Positions 35,445-43,336 of a stretch of 46,711 nt of DNA are shown here, in pieces. Position 1 is the first letter of the stretch, and every line of letters begins with the position of its first letter. The notes beneath the pieces are model-generated. The model was not told the DNA's origin, searched no databases, and worked only from the letters and a program-made list of their open reading frames with translations. The position numbers and the translations under genes are program-made. The DNA comes from Verrucomicrobiota bacterium (GTDB lineage Bacteria > Verrucomicrobiota > Verrucomicrobiia > Verrucomicrobiales > Verrucomicrobiaceae). The DNA lies in the NCBI GenBank assembly GCA_026397605.1, contig JAPLUM010000752.1, positions 1 to 46,711 on the forward strand. The letters are read 5' to 3'.

Positions 35445-38171
35445 ATGCCGCCGCTGATTACTGTCATTCATCGCCATGGCATTTATGTGCCGGAGGCTGA
35501 TCTGTGGTTGGACCCGCATTTTGGAGTGGAGCGGGCATTTATTTCTCATGCCCATGCGGATCATGTGGCTCGGCATCAGGTGACTTTTTGTTCGGACCTG
35601 ACGCTGCGACTGATGGAGGCCCGGTTTGGGCTGAAAAAGGATGGGCTGTTTCATGCGCTGCCGTTGCGTGAGGTCCATGAGTGGGAGGGCTGGGAAATGC
35701 GGTTGCTGCCTGCGGGGCATATTCTGGGTTCGGCGATGCTGCATCTGACTCGGAAAAGTGATGGGGCGACGCTTCTCTACACGGGCGATTATAAACTGCG
35801 TCAAGGGCTGAGCTCTGAGCGCTGTGAGCTGCTGGCAGCAGACACACTGATCATGGAGACGACCTTTGGCCTGCCGCAATTTCACTTCCCACCACTGCCA
35901 CAGGTGGTGAAGGAGTTGTTGAAGTTTGTTCAGGAGACTCTGGAAGATGGATGTATCCCCGTGCTGCTGGGTTACTCACTCGGAAAGGCCCAGGAGATCC
36001 TCTGTGCGCTGGCGGTAGCGGGTTATCCGGTGATGCTGCATAAGTCAGTGCATGAGATGACGGAGGTGGTGAAATCACTGTTAGGTCCTTTGCCCGAATA
36101 TCGACTTTTTGAGGCATCCTCCGCTAAGGGGCATGTGCTGATTTTTCCGCCGAGTCATGGGAAGTCACTAGCGCTGAAAAAACTAAAGGTCTGCCGCACG
36201 GCGATGTTTTCCGGCTGGGCACTGCAATCGGGGGCGAAGTATCGCTACCAGGTGGATGAGGTGTTTCCCCTCAGTGACCATGCCGACTATCCTGAGCTGC
36301 TGGAAACAGTGGAGCTAGTGAAGCCGCGACGCGTTTATCTGGTTCATGGTTACACGCAGCAATTCGCTGCTGATCTGCGTGCTCGAGGTGTGGAGGCGTG
36401 GACGCTGGAAAAGGCAGATCAGATGGAGCTGACTTTAGCAAACTCTCAGGAAAAGGTGTCGTCGATAGCGGCTCAAACGGGTGTGCAGACTCATGCGGCA
36501 TCAAGCCTAGATAAGTGTGAGGTTTATGCCGATGTTTCGGGATTCAGTGCCTGGGTGCAAGTTTGTGTCAAAGCATCGGCGGAGTCTTCCAGGTTGAAAA
36601 AAGTGGCGCTTTTAGCTGATTACTTGCGTGCGCTGAGTGAGGCTGATTTGATTCTGGCAGTGCGCTATTGCTCTGGGATGACGAGTGATCCTGCGGCTGA
36701 TGCAGCGCCGCTAAATACAGGCTGGGCTCTGATTCGGCGCGCCTTGCAGGAGGTCAGTGGGGTGTCGGACGTGGAGTATCGGTCTATCTCACGAAGCCAA
36801 GCAGATGCGGGACGCACGGCCTATCTTGTCTTGCAGCGTGCGCCCCTGCACCCTGCTGCATGGAGCTTGTCAGAAGTGGCTGCTTTTTTTGATCTTCTGC
36901 GGCAGACCAGCAGTCAGGTCGCGCGAGTCACATTGCTACGCGATCAATTCAGCAAGAGATCAGCTGAAAGCGGATCATGGCTGGTGAGGCTGATGACGAG
37001 TGATCTGCGCATGGGATCGAAAGAGGGACTGATCGAAGAGGCTGTGGCGGCGGCCTTTGATCAGAAAGCCGAAGCCGTGCGAGAAGCGGCGATGCTTTGT
37101 GGTGACCTTGGTCGCGCGGCTGTGTTAGCCAAGGCTGGAAGCTTGCATGAAGTTTCTCCCAGGGCCTTTGTGCCGATTAAAGTCATGCTGGCCTCGCCTG
37201 AGGAAACGGCAGGTGCCATCTGGGAGCGGATAAATGCTGCTAAGACAGACACCATCTGGCTAGAAGACAAGTATGACGGCATTCGTGCGCAAGTGCATGC
37301 ATTGGCTGGTCGAGCAGAGATCTACACCCGGGATTCAAAGCTGATCAGCGATCAGTTCCCCGAGATCACTGGAGCTATGAGACATCTGGGAGCCGATGTG
37401 ATTTTTGATGGTGAGATCATTGCTTATGCTGAAGGCAAGAAGCTGACGTTTTTTGACCTGCAAAAGCGATTGGGCAGGAAGGATCAGGCGGACCTTTTCA
37501 TGCCAAGTGAGATCCAGGTGCGGTATGTGGTCTTTGATCTACTTTGGCTCAATGGCTCATCTTTGATGAATGAGTCGCTGTCTGCGCGTCGGGCAGCTTT
37601 GGAGCGATTAGAACTGCCGGCTGGGATCGTTCGGATCGACGTGCAACAGGTCAGCTCGGTGGAGGAAATCGAGGCAGCTTTTTTAGCTGCACGGCGGCGA
37701 GGTAACGAGGGCCTGATTGCTAAAGAAGCCGCAAGCGCTTACACACCAGGGCGTCGGGGTAAGTCCTGGCTCAAATTGAAGAAAGCCTTTGCCACACTAG
37801 ACGTGGTGGTGGTGAAGGCCGAGCAAGGCCACGGCAAACGCAGGCATGTGCTCAGTGACTACACCTTTGCCGTGAGAGATGAAACCCAGGCACTGCGAGT
37901 AATTGGCAAGGCCTACAGCGGTCTGACGGATGCCGAGATTGAAAGGCTCACGGAGCACTTCACCCAAAATACCCTGAGCGAAAGTGGGCGAGTTAGGACG
38001 GTGGTGCCGGATACGGTTTTGGAGATTGCTTTTGATTCCATTCAAGCCAGCAAGAGACATGACAGCGGTCTCTCTCTGCGCTTTCCACGCATCAAAGCCA
38101 TCCGTGATGATAAGAAGCCTGAGGAGATCGACACACTGGCCTATGCTCAGAAGCTGGCAGGCTTGACCTGA
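35445..38171 (+). CDS. Metallo-beta-lactamase nuclease fused to ATP-dependent DNA ligase
   Basis: The 908-residue product combines two enzymes usually encoded by neighbouring genes. Residues 1-350 are a beta-lactamase-fold, ligase-associated exonuclease (SHAHADHVARHQ, LLPAGHILGSAMLHLT, YTGDYKLRQG, METTFGLPQF, DHADYPELLE, LVHGYTQQFA). The metal-binding motif SHAHADH is intact. Residues about 355-560 resemble the DNA-ligase N-terminal helical domain. Residues about 570-800 are the adenylation domain, with motif I EDKYDGIRAQ (Lys608), TRDSKLISDQFP, FDGEIIAY, YVVFDLLWLNG, LIAKEAASAYTPG and SWLKLKKAFATLDVVVV. The final part is the oligonucleotide-binding domain ending LRFPRIKAIRDDKKP. The ATG at 35445 is the first. 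The pair probably processes and seals DNA ends in repair. The HAD gene converges on its stop after one base. Confidence 0.93.
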   Translation: MPPLITVIHRHGIYVPEADLWLDPHFGVERAFISHAHADHVARHQVTFCSDLTLRLMEARFGLKKDGLFHALPLREVHEWEGWEMRLLPAGHILGSAMLHLTRKSDGATLLYTGDYKLRQGLSSERCELLAADTLIMETTFGLPQFHFPPLPQVVKELLKFVQETLEDGCIPVLLGYSLGKAQEILCALAVAGYPVMLHKSVHEMTEVVKSLLGPLPEYRLFEASSAKGHVLIFPPSHGKSLALKKLKVCRTAMFSGWALQSGAKYRYQVDEVFPLSDHADYPELLETVELVKPRRVYLVHGYTQQFAADLRARGVEAWTLEKADQMELTLANSQEKVSSIAAQTGVQTHAASSLDKCEVYADVSGFSAWVQVCVKASAESSRLKKVALLADYLRALSEADLILAVRYCSGMTSDPAADAAPLNTGWALIRRALQEVSGVSDVEYRSISRSQADAGRTAYLVLQRAPLHPAAWSLSEVAAFFDLLRQTSSQVARVTLLRDQFSKRSAESGSWLVRLMTSDLRMGSKEGLIEEAVAAAFDQKAEAVREAAMLCGDLGRAAVLAKAGSLHEVSPRAFVPIKVMLASPEETAGAIWERINAAKTDTIWLEDKYDGIRAQVHALAGRAEIYTRDSKLISDQFPEITGAMRHLGADVIFDGEIIAYAEGKKLTFFDLQKRLGRKDQADLFMPSEIQVRYVVFDLLWLNGSSLMNESLSARRAALERLELPAGIVRIDVQQVSSVEEIEAAFLAARRRGNEGLIAKEAASAYTPGRRGKSWLKLKKAFATLDVVVVKAEQGHGKRRHVLSDYTFAVRDETQALRVIGKAYSGLTDAEIERLTEHFTQNTLSESGRVRTVVPDTVLEIAFDSIQASKRHDSGLSLRFPRIKAIRDDKKPEEIDTLAYAQKLAGLT

Positions 38172-38172
38172 C

Positions 38173-38922
38173 TCACGAATGCGGACCACGAATGCGGTAA
38201 ATACCTAGCATTTGGCGCACCGCAGCGAGCATGTCCCCGAGCTTCCCCCAATAAGGTCGAGGCGGCGTGAGCACGGTGACATCAGCTGCGGGAAAATGGG
38301 CGCGCAATTTGCCACTCGGATGCACGAGCACGCGATTCCCGACGAACTCCAGCAGCGGTATGTCAGCAGCGCTGTCGCTATACGACCAGCAATGAAAACG
38401 TTGCTCTTCCGTGAGTGCTGCCACGCCAGGAATGCGCTCATTCATGGCCAGGATTTTAGCTTCACGTTTGTTGTTCGTGCCGATGATCGGTGGGCGCATG
38501 GGCATGTCATTGCCGATCTGAAACTGAGTGGCGATGCAGTGATCAAAACCAAGTGCTTCAGCGATGTCGTGAGCGTAAAAGTCAGGGCTGGCAGTGTTTA
38601 GCACGAGCTTCCGATTCTGATGCTTATGCCGAAGAATCTCAGCACGCAGATCTGGGTAGATCCAGGTATCCACGCAGTCATGGGCAAAGTCGCGAGCAAG
38701 GTGACGGAGATGCGCGCGCTTCATGCCTGTGAGGTAGGAAAGAAAGGCGCGTTTAGCCGTCGCTGTGCTGACGAGACCCAGAGCACGCCCAATGGCAAAA
38801 GGGATGAACCAAAGATGCAGGACGATCCGCCAAGGATGACGCCGAAGCACGAAGTTGCAAAACAACGCCTGGGTATCGAAGGGCAGCAGAGTGTGATCGA
38901 GATCGAAAAAGGCGTAGCGCAT
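38173..38922 (-). CDS. HAD-family phosphatase, subfamily IB
   Basis: This 249-residue HAD hydrolase has motif I FFDLDHTLLPFDT (both aspartates present), motif II KLVLNTASPDFY (the Thr/Ser region after a strand), a Lys in NKREAKIL and motif IV YSDSAADIPLLEF. The helical cap after motif I (YLTGMKRAHLRHLARDFAHD, LFCNFVLRRHPWRIVLHLW) and the lengths fit the HAD-IB group that includes SerB and phosphatidylglycerophosphate-type phosphatases. The substrate is unknown. It could act on a lipid or sugar phosphate; this is open. It converges with the nuclease-ligase gene, the two stops being separated by a single base. It starts at ATG 38922 and is followed upstream by a 131-base intergenic region before the tRNA. 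Confidence 0.9.
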   Translation of the reverse strand: MRYAFFDLDHTLLPFDTQALFCNFVLRRHPWRIVLHLWFIPFAIGRALGLVSTATAKRAFLSYLTGMKRAHLRHLARDFAHDCVDTWIYPDLRAEILRHKHQNRKLVLNTASPDFYAHDIAEALGFDHCIATQFQIGNDMPMRPPIIGTNNKREAKILAMNERIPGVAALTEEQRFHCWSYSDSAADIPLLEFVGNRVLVHPSGKLRAHFPAADVTVLTPPRPYWGKLGDMLAAVRQMLGIYRIRGPHS

Positions 38923-39010
38923 GAGACTCTTTTAACGGTGAATGAGCGCTAATAAATGCTAATTCCCAGTGGAATCACGGTTTAAAGTCTGAAGAAAACT
39001 GTTTTCGCTG

Positions 39011-39039
39011 TTGCATTCGTCCATAAAGACACGATTCTA
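39011..39039 (+). promoter_or_regulatory. Possible promoter of the initiator tRNA
   Basis: TTGCAT (39011-39016) and ATTCTA (39034-39039) are separated by 17 bases and lie 15 bases before the tRNA. They are partial matches to sigma-70-type -35 and -10 boxes; the spacing is right but the -10 is imperfect. Confidence 0.4.
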
Positions 39040-39053
39040 ACCGTCCAATAGAT

Positions 39054-39130
<77 letters not shown>

Positions 39131-39133
39131 AAT

Positions 39134-39168
39134 GAAGGCCGTGCAGCAATGCGCGGCCTTCACCTTTT
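39134..39168 (+). terminator. Terminator after the initiator tRNA
   Basis: An 11-base stem (39134-39144 and 39151-39161, GAAGGCCGTGC with GCGCGGCCTTC, one T-G pair) with loop AGCAAT is followed by ACCTTTT. It begins 4 bases after the CCA of the tRNA and fits a rho-independent terminator with a short T-run. Confidence 0.8.
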
Positions 39169-39240
39169 AAAGGTATTCAGTTTCACCGATTTTTAGCCAG
39201 TGATTGAAATTCTTGCAGTCATGCATTGCCTTCGCCATTA

Positions 39241-40134
39241 ATGGCCGACATGTCTGACCTGAAATCTTACCTCACCGAACGCTGCCAATACGTGGACTCT
39301 TGGCTGGATCGGCTTATTCCATCTGCTGAGACAGCTCCAGCTACCATCCATAAGGCCATGAGGCATAGTGTCTTTGCTGGTGGTAAAAGGTTGCGGCCCA
39401 TTTTATGCCTGGCGGCTGCGGAAGCCTGTGGCGGCAGCGTGGAGTCAGCGGCTGCAGCTGCCTGCGCTGTGGAGTGTCTGCATACGTATTCTTTGATTCA
39501 TGACGATCTGCCGAGCATGGATAATGATGATTTCCGTCGTGGAGTGCCGACTTGTCATAAGGTCTATGGAGATGGCATCGCTGTGCTGGCGGGAGATTCA
39601 CTTCAGGCAATTGCTTTTGAAATGGTAGTAAAGACGCCTCTCACCGCTCACTATCATGCAGGGGATCTGGTGCATGAATTGGCTCTCACCGCGGGTAGCC
39701 TGCATCTCGTGGGTGGGCAGGTGGCAGATTTGGAGGGAGAAGGTAAAAAACTGCCTCTGGAGGCGCTACGCTTCATTCATGAAAATAAGACAGCAGCCCT
39801 ACTTACAACAAGTTTGAAGCTCGGTGGTATGAGTGCCAATGCCACCCCAGAACAAATGATGGCGTTGCGTGATTTTGGCATGGCCACAGGACTGGCTTTT
39901 CAGATCATCGATGACATTCTTGATGTAACCCAGACGAGTGAAAAGTTGGGCAAAAGCGCAGGAAAAGATCTCGCTTCCGAAAAGTCCACTTATCCAGCTC
40001 TCATTGGACTGGATGCCTCCCGAGATGAGGCTCATCGCCTGACTCAAGTGGCACATGATGCCCTTGCCATTTTTGGTCCGCAGGGAGCGCGCTTGCGTGA
40101 ATTAGCAGATTACTTATTGGCTCGCGACTATTGA
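39241..40134 (+). CDS. ispA: Polyprenyl diphosphate synthase (farnesyl/geranyl type)
   Basis: The enzyme condenses isopentenyl diphosphate with allylic diphosphates to build C15-type isoprenoids in the cytoplasm. The 297-residue product has the substrate-binding GGKRLRPILCLAAAE, the first aspartate-rich motif DDLPSMDNDDFRRG (with the two-residue insertion typical of bacterial FPP synthases), and the second motif DDILDVTQTSEKLGKSAGKD. It also has the surrounding GMATGLAFQI and PALIGLDASR. This pattern is of the IspA group (short-chain, C15), but chain length is not certain from sequence. The start ATG at 39241 follows a TTG-initiated open extension. Its last 7 bases overlap the convergent membrane-protein gene. 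Confidence 0.92.
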   Translation: MADMSDLKSYLTERCQYVDSWLDRLIPSAETAPATIHKAMRHSVFAGGKRLRPILCLAAAEACGGSVESAAAAACAVECLHTYSLIHDDLPSMDNDDFRRGVPTCHKVYGDGIAVLAGDSLQAIAFEMVVKTPLTAHYHAGDLVHELALTAGSLHLVGGQVADLEGEGKKLPLEALRFIHENKTAALLTTSLKLGGMSANATPEQMMALRDFGMATGLAFQIIDDILDVTQTSEKLGKSAGKDLASEKSTYPALIGLDASRDEAHRLTQVAHDALAIFGPQGARLRELADYLLARDY

Positions 40135-41927
40135 GTCGCAGGCTTATCTTTCGGACTGCGCACCCGATCACTGTAAAAGGTCATTTGATAGCTCAGATTC
40201 TCCTTGGCCCCTATTGACGAAGCCATGAGAGGTATAGCCACTCTGAAGGGGAATTCTGGGTAAGGTTGAAAATCCTTTTCAAAAGCCAGTAGTGGCCCCC
40301 GAAAGATCAGGTCTGGCCACTCACTATAGGGGCCTGCAAAGGCTTCATGCAGATAATTGACTTTAGCGCTGATCGGCGTGACGACGAAGCCTGCAACGTC
40401 TATTTTCTGTTCCTTAAGCTGGCTTTGCATCGTGGTAAAATCGGCGCGTTTCACCGGCATCCAAGCGCAGGGGATGTCTGCATACCAGGCAATGAACCAA
40501 GGCGCATCGGTGAAGACGATTTCCTCTGGCTCAATCAATCTCTTCAGAACTGGCACTTGGCTGGGTACGTAGGGTGGCCAGTAGGGGTAAATTCGGTTTC
40601 TCATGGTTAGACCCATTTTCAGATCTCCAGGTAGGGTGGCCATCATCGGAATGGCCGAAATTGTGAGCGCAATCACGGCAAAGCCATAGCGCTGCCAGAA
40701 GAAGCCCGCGGAGATCTGAAGGCGTGCCCAAAGAACGGCCAACATGGCGGAGCCGCCAATCGTCATCGCAGGGATAAGCACCATGTAGAGTGCATTATCG
40801 TCCTGAGTTTTGTCCGGCAGTCCGAGGAAGCCCATCCCAACTGCGGTGCAGAGGAAAATCAGACCTATGCCCTGAATCGATCTGACCACTTCAGCTCGAC
40901 GGAAACGATGCATCAAGGCCGCAAAGAAGGAAAGCGCAGGCACCGAGTGTCCCAGGTAGGCATAGAGCTCGGTCAGTTGATTGGTCAAATTCCAGGCCAC
41001 TTTACGTAGCAAATCGTCCACAAAAACCGGTGGTGTCACGATGGAGAATTCACGCTGCAGCATGCTGGGTTCTTGGGCTAGCAAGTGGGCCTGAAAAAGG
41101 GTTTTGGCACCACCGAGCACATCTCCCGACTGCTGCGTCAGCCACAAGCTCCAGGCAATCATGGTCAAAAAGGGCAGCCCAGCGACCCAAAGTGCTCCCT
41201 TTCGATGGCCAGGGAAGCCATGGGCCACCGCAACCACCAGTCCAAGGATGATCCAAACAGCCATCCAGTGCGTGAGCAGCATGAGCGAGGCCAGGAATCC
41301 CATGGCGATCATAGCCACACTCGTGCCGAGTCCTTCCTGAATCCGTATTTGCGCTGAGGCATAAACACGGATCGTAAGTGCGAACAACGGTAGGAGCAGC
41401 GCGACCGGACTACCGCTGACAGAAAGCTTCCAAAGTGGCTCACATAGAATCAACGCACCGACAGCAATGGCTGCAACCGAGTCATCGAAGAGTCGTCGCG
41501 CTGCCCCATGCGTCCATAAGATGGTGAAAAGCAGAAAGGTCACACCTATGCAGGCAATCGCCCGATCCATCAGATAGATGCCGCCATTTTTCGTCGGCTC
41601 AAAGGGGAAATGTCTTTCTAGTGCTTTGAACACAGGTGCCCAGATCACAGGTTGCAGAGGAGACTGTGTTATTTCCGGCATCTGCCCTGGCGTCACAGTT
41701 TTAGCCGAAGCATTGAACCGAGCTAAAGCATACGGGCGTATTACCTTGGTTTGCAGCCCATTCCCACGAGCTATCTCCCGGGCAAATTGAGCCTGCTCCA
41801 TACCCGAAGCGCTATTGAGCCCTCTGAAAGTGATAAACACATGCACAAGAGCCAGTCCGATCGCCACTGCATAAAAGGCCAAACGAAAGATGGGCCGAGT
41901 GGCGTTAGTCTGGGGTTGAGGTGTCAT
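40128..41927 (-). CDS. Multispanning membrane protein, GT39/dolichyl-mannosyltransferase-like
   Basis: The product (599 residues) has about 10-12 predicted helices, beginning RLAFYAVAIGLALVHVFITF and including AIAVGALILCEPLWKLSV, LMLLTHWMAVWIILGLVV and FFAALMHRF-type stretches. A small extracytoplasmic loop follows the first helix, with ASGMEQAQFAREIARGNG. This resembles the first loop of glycosyltransferase family 39-type proteins, in which an acidic residue acts in catalysis. A final soluble domain of about 170 residues contains EEIVFTDAPWFIAWYADIPC. The start ATG at 41927 lies before the first helix; the longer open frame upstream overlaps divergent queF. A GT39-like role is a fold-level guess; the acidic pair is not clearly visible. 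Confidence 0.7.
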   Translation of the reverse strand: MTPQPQTNATRPIFRLAFYAVAIGLALVHVFITFRGLNSASGMEQAQFAREIARGNGLQTKVIRPYALARFNASAKTVTPGQMPEITQSPLQPVIWAPVFKALERHFPFEPTKNGGIYLMDRAIACIGVTFLLFTILWTHGAARRLFDDSVAAIAVGALILCEPLWKLSVSGSPVALLLPLFALTIRVYASAQIRIQEGLGTSVAMIAMGFLASLMLLTHWMAVWIILGLVVAVAHGFPGHRKGALWVAGLPFLTMIAWSLWLTQQSGDVLGGAKTLFQAHLLAQEPSMLQREFSIVTPPVFVDDLLRKVAWNLTNQLTELYAYLGHSVPALSFFAALMHRFRRAEVVRSIQGIGLIFLCTAVGMGFLGLPDKTQDDNALYMVLIPAMTIGGSAMLAVLWARLQISAGFFWQRYGFAVIALTISAIPMMATLPGDLKMGLTMRNRIYPYWPPYVPSQVPVLKRLIEPEEIVFTDAPWFIAWYADIPCAWMPVKRADFTTMQSQLKEQKIDVAGFVVTPISAKVNYLHEAFAGPYSEWPDLIFRGPLLAFEKDFQPYPEFPFRVAIPLMASSIGAKENLSYQMTFYSDRVRSPKDKPATQ

Positions 41928-42032
41928 GTTGGGAGTGAGCTGGCAGATTTGCCTTAGTTTAGTGAAAAAAGCAATCCTTGTCACCGCACTCACAGGGTTG
42001 CGGCCAGACGGTCTGCGCGCATAGTGGCGTGC

Positions 42033-42491
42033 ATGTCTGATTCTCAATCCGCTGATCTTTCCCTTCTCGGCCGCTCCGAGCACCGTCTTCCTGCCTCACC
42101 TGATGAGGCCGCGCTGGAGACCTTTCCGAACCGCACATTGGCCCGCAACTACAGCATCCATCTCAGCGCCCCAGACTTTAGCTCACTCTGCCCTGTGACC
42201 GGTCAGCCGGACGCTGCCCATGTCGAGATCCTCTACATCCCAGACGAGCGCTGCGTGGAAACGAAGTCACTAAAATTCTACCTAGCCAGCTATCGCAATC
42301 ATGCCTCGTTTAATGAAGCTATCGTCAATCGCATCCTCGATGATCTGGTGAAAGCCTGCGCGCCAAAGCAAGCGATAGTGCGTGGGCGATTTGTCCCTCG
42401 TGGTGGCATTCAGCTCACTTGTGAGGCACGCCATCCGAATCGTGATGTGCCGCTTGAGTGGCCTGCTTCGTCCCTCAGCTCATCGCATTAA
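42033..42491 (+). CDS. queF: NADPH-dependent 7-cyano-7-deazaguanine reductase
   Basis: The enzyme reduces preQ0 to preQ1 in queuosine synthesis. This is the short, type I form (152 residues). It contains FSSLCPVTGQPD (nucleophile Cys53 and Asp60), the substrate-binding VEILYIPDERCVETKSLKFYL (the E-T-K-S-L-K signature, Glu76), SYRNHASFNEAIVNRILDDL, and RFVPRGGIQL. The ATG at 42033 starts the usual family length. It lies 7 bases before queC on the same strand, so both form one transcript. I looked for a preQ1 riboswitch in the 105 bases upstream and found no match. Confidence 0.95.
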   Translation: MSDSQSADLSLLGRSEHRLPASPDEAALETFPNRTLARNYSIHLSAPDFSSLCPVTGQPDAAHVEILYIPDERCVETKSLKFYLASYRNHASFNEAIVNRILDDLVKACAPKQAIVRGRFVPRGGIQLTCEARHPNRDVPLEWPASSLSSSH

Positions 42492-42498
42492 CTTCATT

Positions 42499-43188
42499 AT
42501 GGCAAAGACGCTCATCTTGCTCAGTGGCGGTATGGACTCCACCGCAGCTCTCTATTGGGCCAGAAAAGAGCATGAAGTCGTCGGAGCTGTGAGCTTTGAC
42601 TACGGTGCTAAGCACAATCAAAAGGAGATCGCCTTTGCCCAATGGCATGCTCAGCAATGTGGCATTCGTCATGACATCGTGGCCCTGCCTTTTATCAATG
42701 ATCTCTTTGCCTCGGACTTGCTGAAAAGCGGTGGAGACATCCCGGATGGGCATTATGCCGATGAGAACATGAAGCGCACTGTCGTGCCTTTTCGTAACGG
42801 CATCATGCTCGCCATTGCTTGTGGCATCGCTGAATCACGTGGTGCAGAGACGCTGGTGATTGCTGCACATTCTGGGGATCACGCCATCTATCCAGATTGC
42901 CGGGAACCCTTCATGCAGGCCATTGCCGACTCCATGCGCGAGGGCACTTATGCGCGCATTGAGCTGCTTCGACCCTTTATCGCTATCGATAAAATTGGCA
43001 TTGGCATCGCCAAACTAGGTCATGAGCTTGGGCTCGACTTCGCTCAGACTTGGAGCTGCTACAAAGGCGGAGACATCCACTGTGGTATCTGCGGCACCTG
43101 CGTCGAGCGTCGAGAGGCCTTTATCGAGGCCCAGTTGCCCGATCCCACCATCTATCTCAGTGCTGGCCCGCTTCCCTTGAAGCAATGA
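42499..43188 (+). CDS. queC: 7-cyano-7-deazaguanine synthase
   Basis: The enzyme converts 7-carboxy-7-deazaguanine to preQ0 using ATP and ammonia, upstream of queF. The 229-residue product has the PP-loop LLSGGMDSTAALYWA (residues 7-21), VSFDYGAKHNQKEI, VVPFRNGIMLAIACGIAE, SGDHAIYPDCREPFMQAI, and a C-terminal zinc site with cysteines in SCYKGGDIHCGICGTCVERR. All family residues look intact. The frame is open upstream through queF but the ATG at 42499 gives the family start. queD and queE are not in the window. Confidence 0.97.
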   Translation: MAKTLILLSGGMDSTAALYWARKEHEVVGAVSFDYGAKHNQKEIAFAQWHAQQCGIRHDIVALPFINDLFASDLLKSGGDIPDGHYADENMKRTVVPFRNGIMLAIACGIAESRGAETLVIAAHSGDHAIYPDCREPFMQAIADSMREGTYARIELLRPFIAIDKIGIGIAKLGHELGLDFAQTWSCYKGGDIHCGICGTCVERREAFIEAQLPDPTIYLSAGPLPLKQ

Positions 43189-43270
43189 AAACTGCAGCAG
43201 CTTTTGTAGAGTAGGTGCCTGACGTTTTATCCCATCGACTTAACTTTAAATAGCGCACGGACATAGAGTA

Positions 43271-43315
43271 TTCACGGAGAGGATCGATTCTGAAATTACA
43301 GGATGCTTCACGGAG
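43271..43315 (+). repeat. Nine-base direct repeat upstream of recQ
   Basis: TTCACGGAG occurs at 43271-43279 and 43307-43315, 36 bases apart, in the 148-base gap between queC and recQ. The second copy ends 21 bases before the recQ ATG. It may be a regulator site or chance; the gap holds no other gene. Confidence 0.35.
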
Positions 43316-43336
43316 GTCTCAGTGCCATGAATTGGC

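Noticed and set aside
38173-38195. Repeat GAATGCGG-like words just after the ligase stop
   Set aside because: Only two short copies (GAATGCGGACC, GAATGCGGTAA) that lie within the HAD coding sequence on the other strand; no structure beyond chance.
41928-42032. preQ1 riboswitch upstream of queF
   Set aside because: The 105-base leader shows no hairpin with the A-rich tail and conserved core of preQ1-I, nor a convincing preQ1-II layout.
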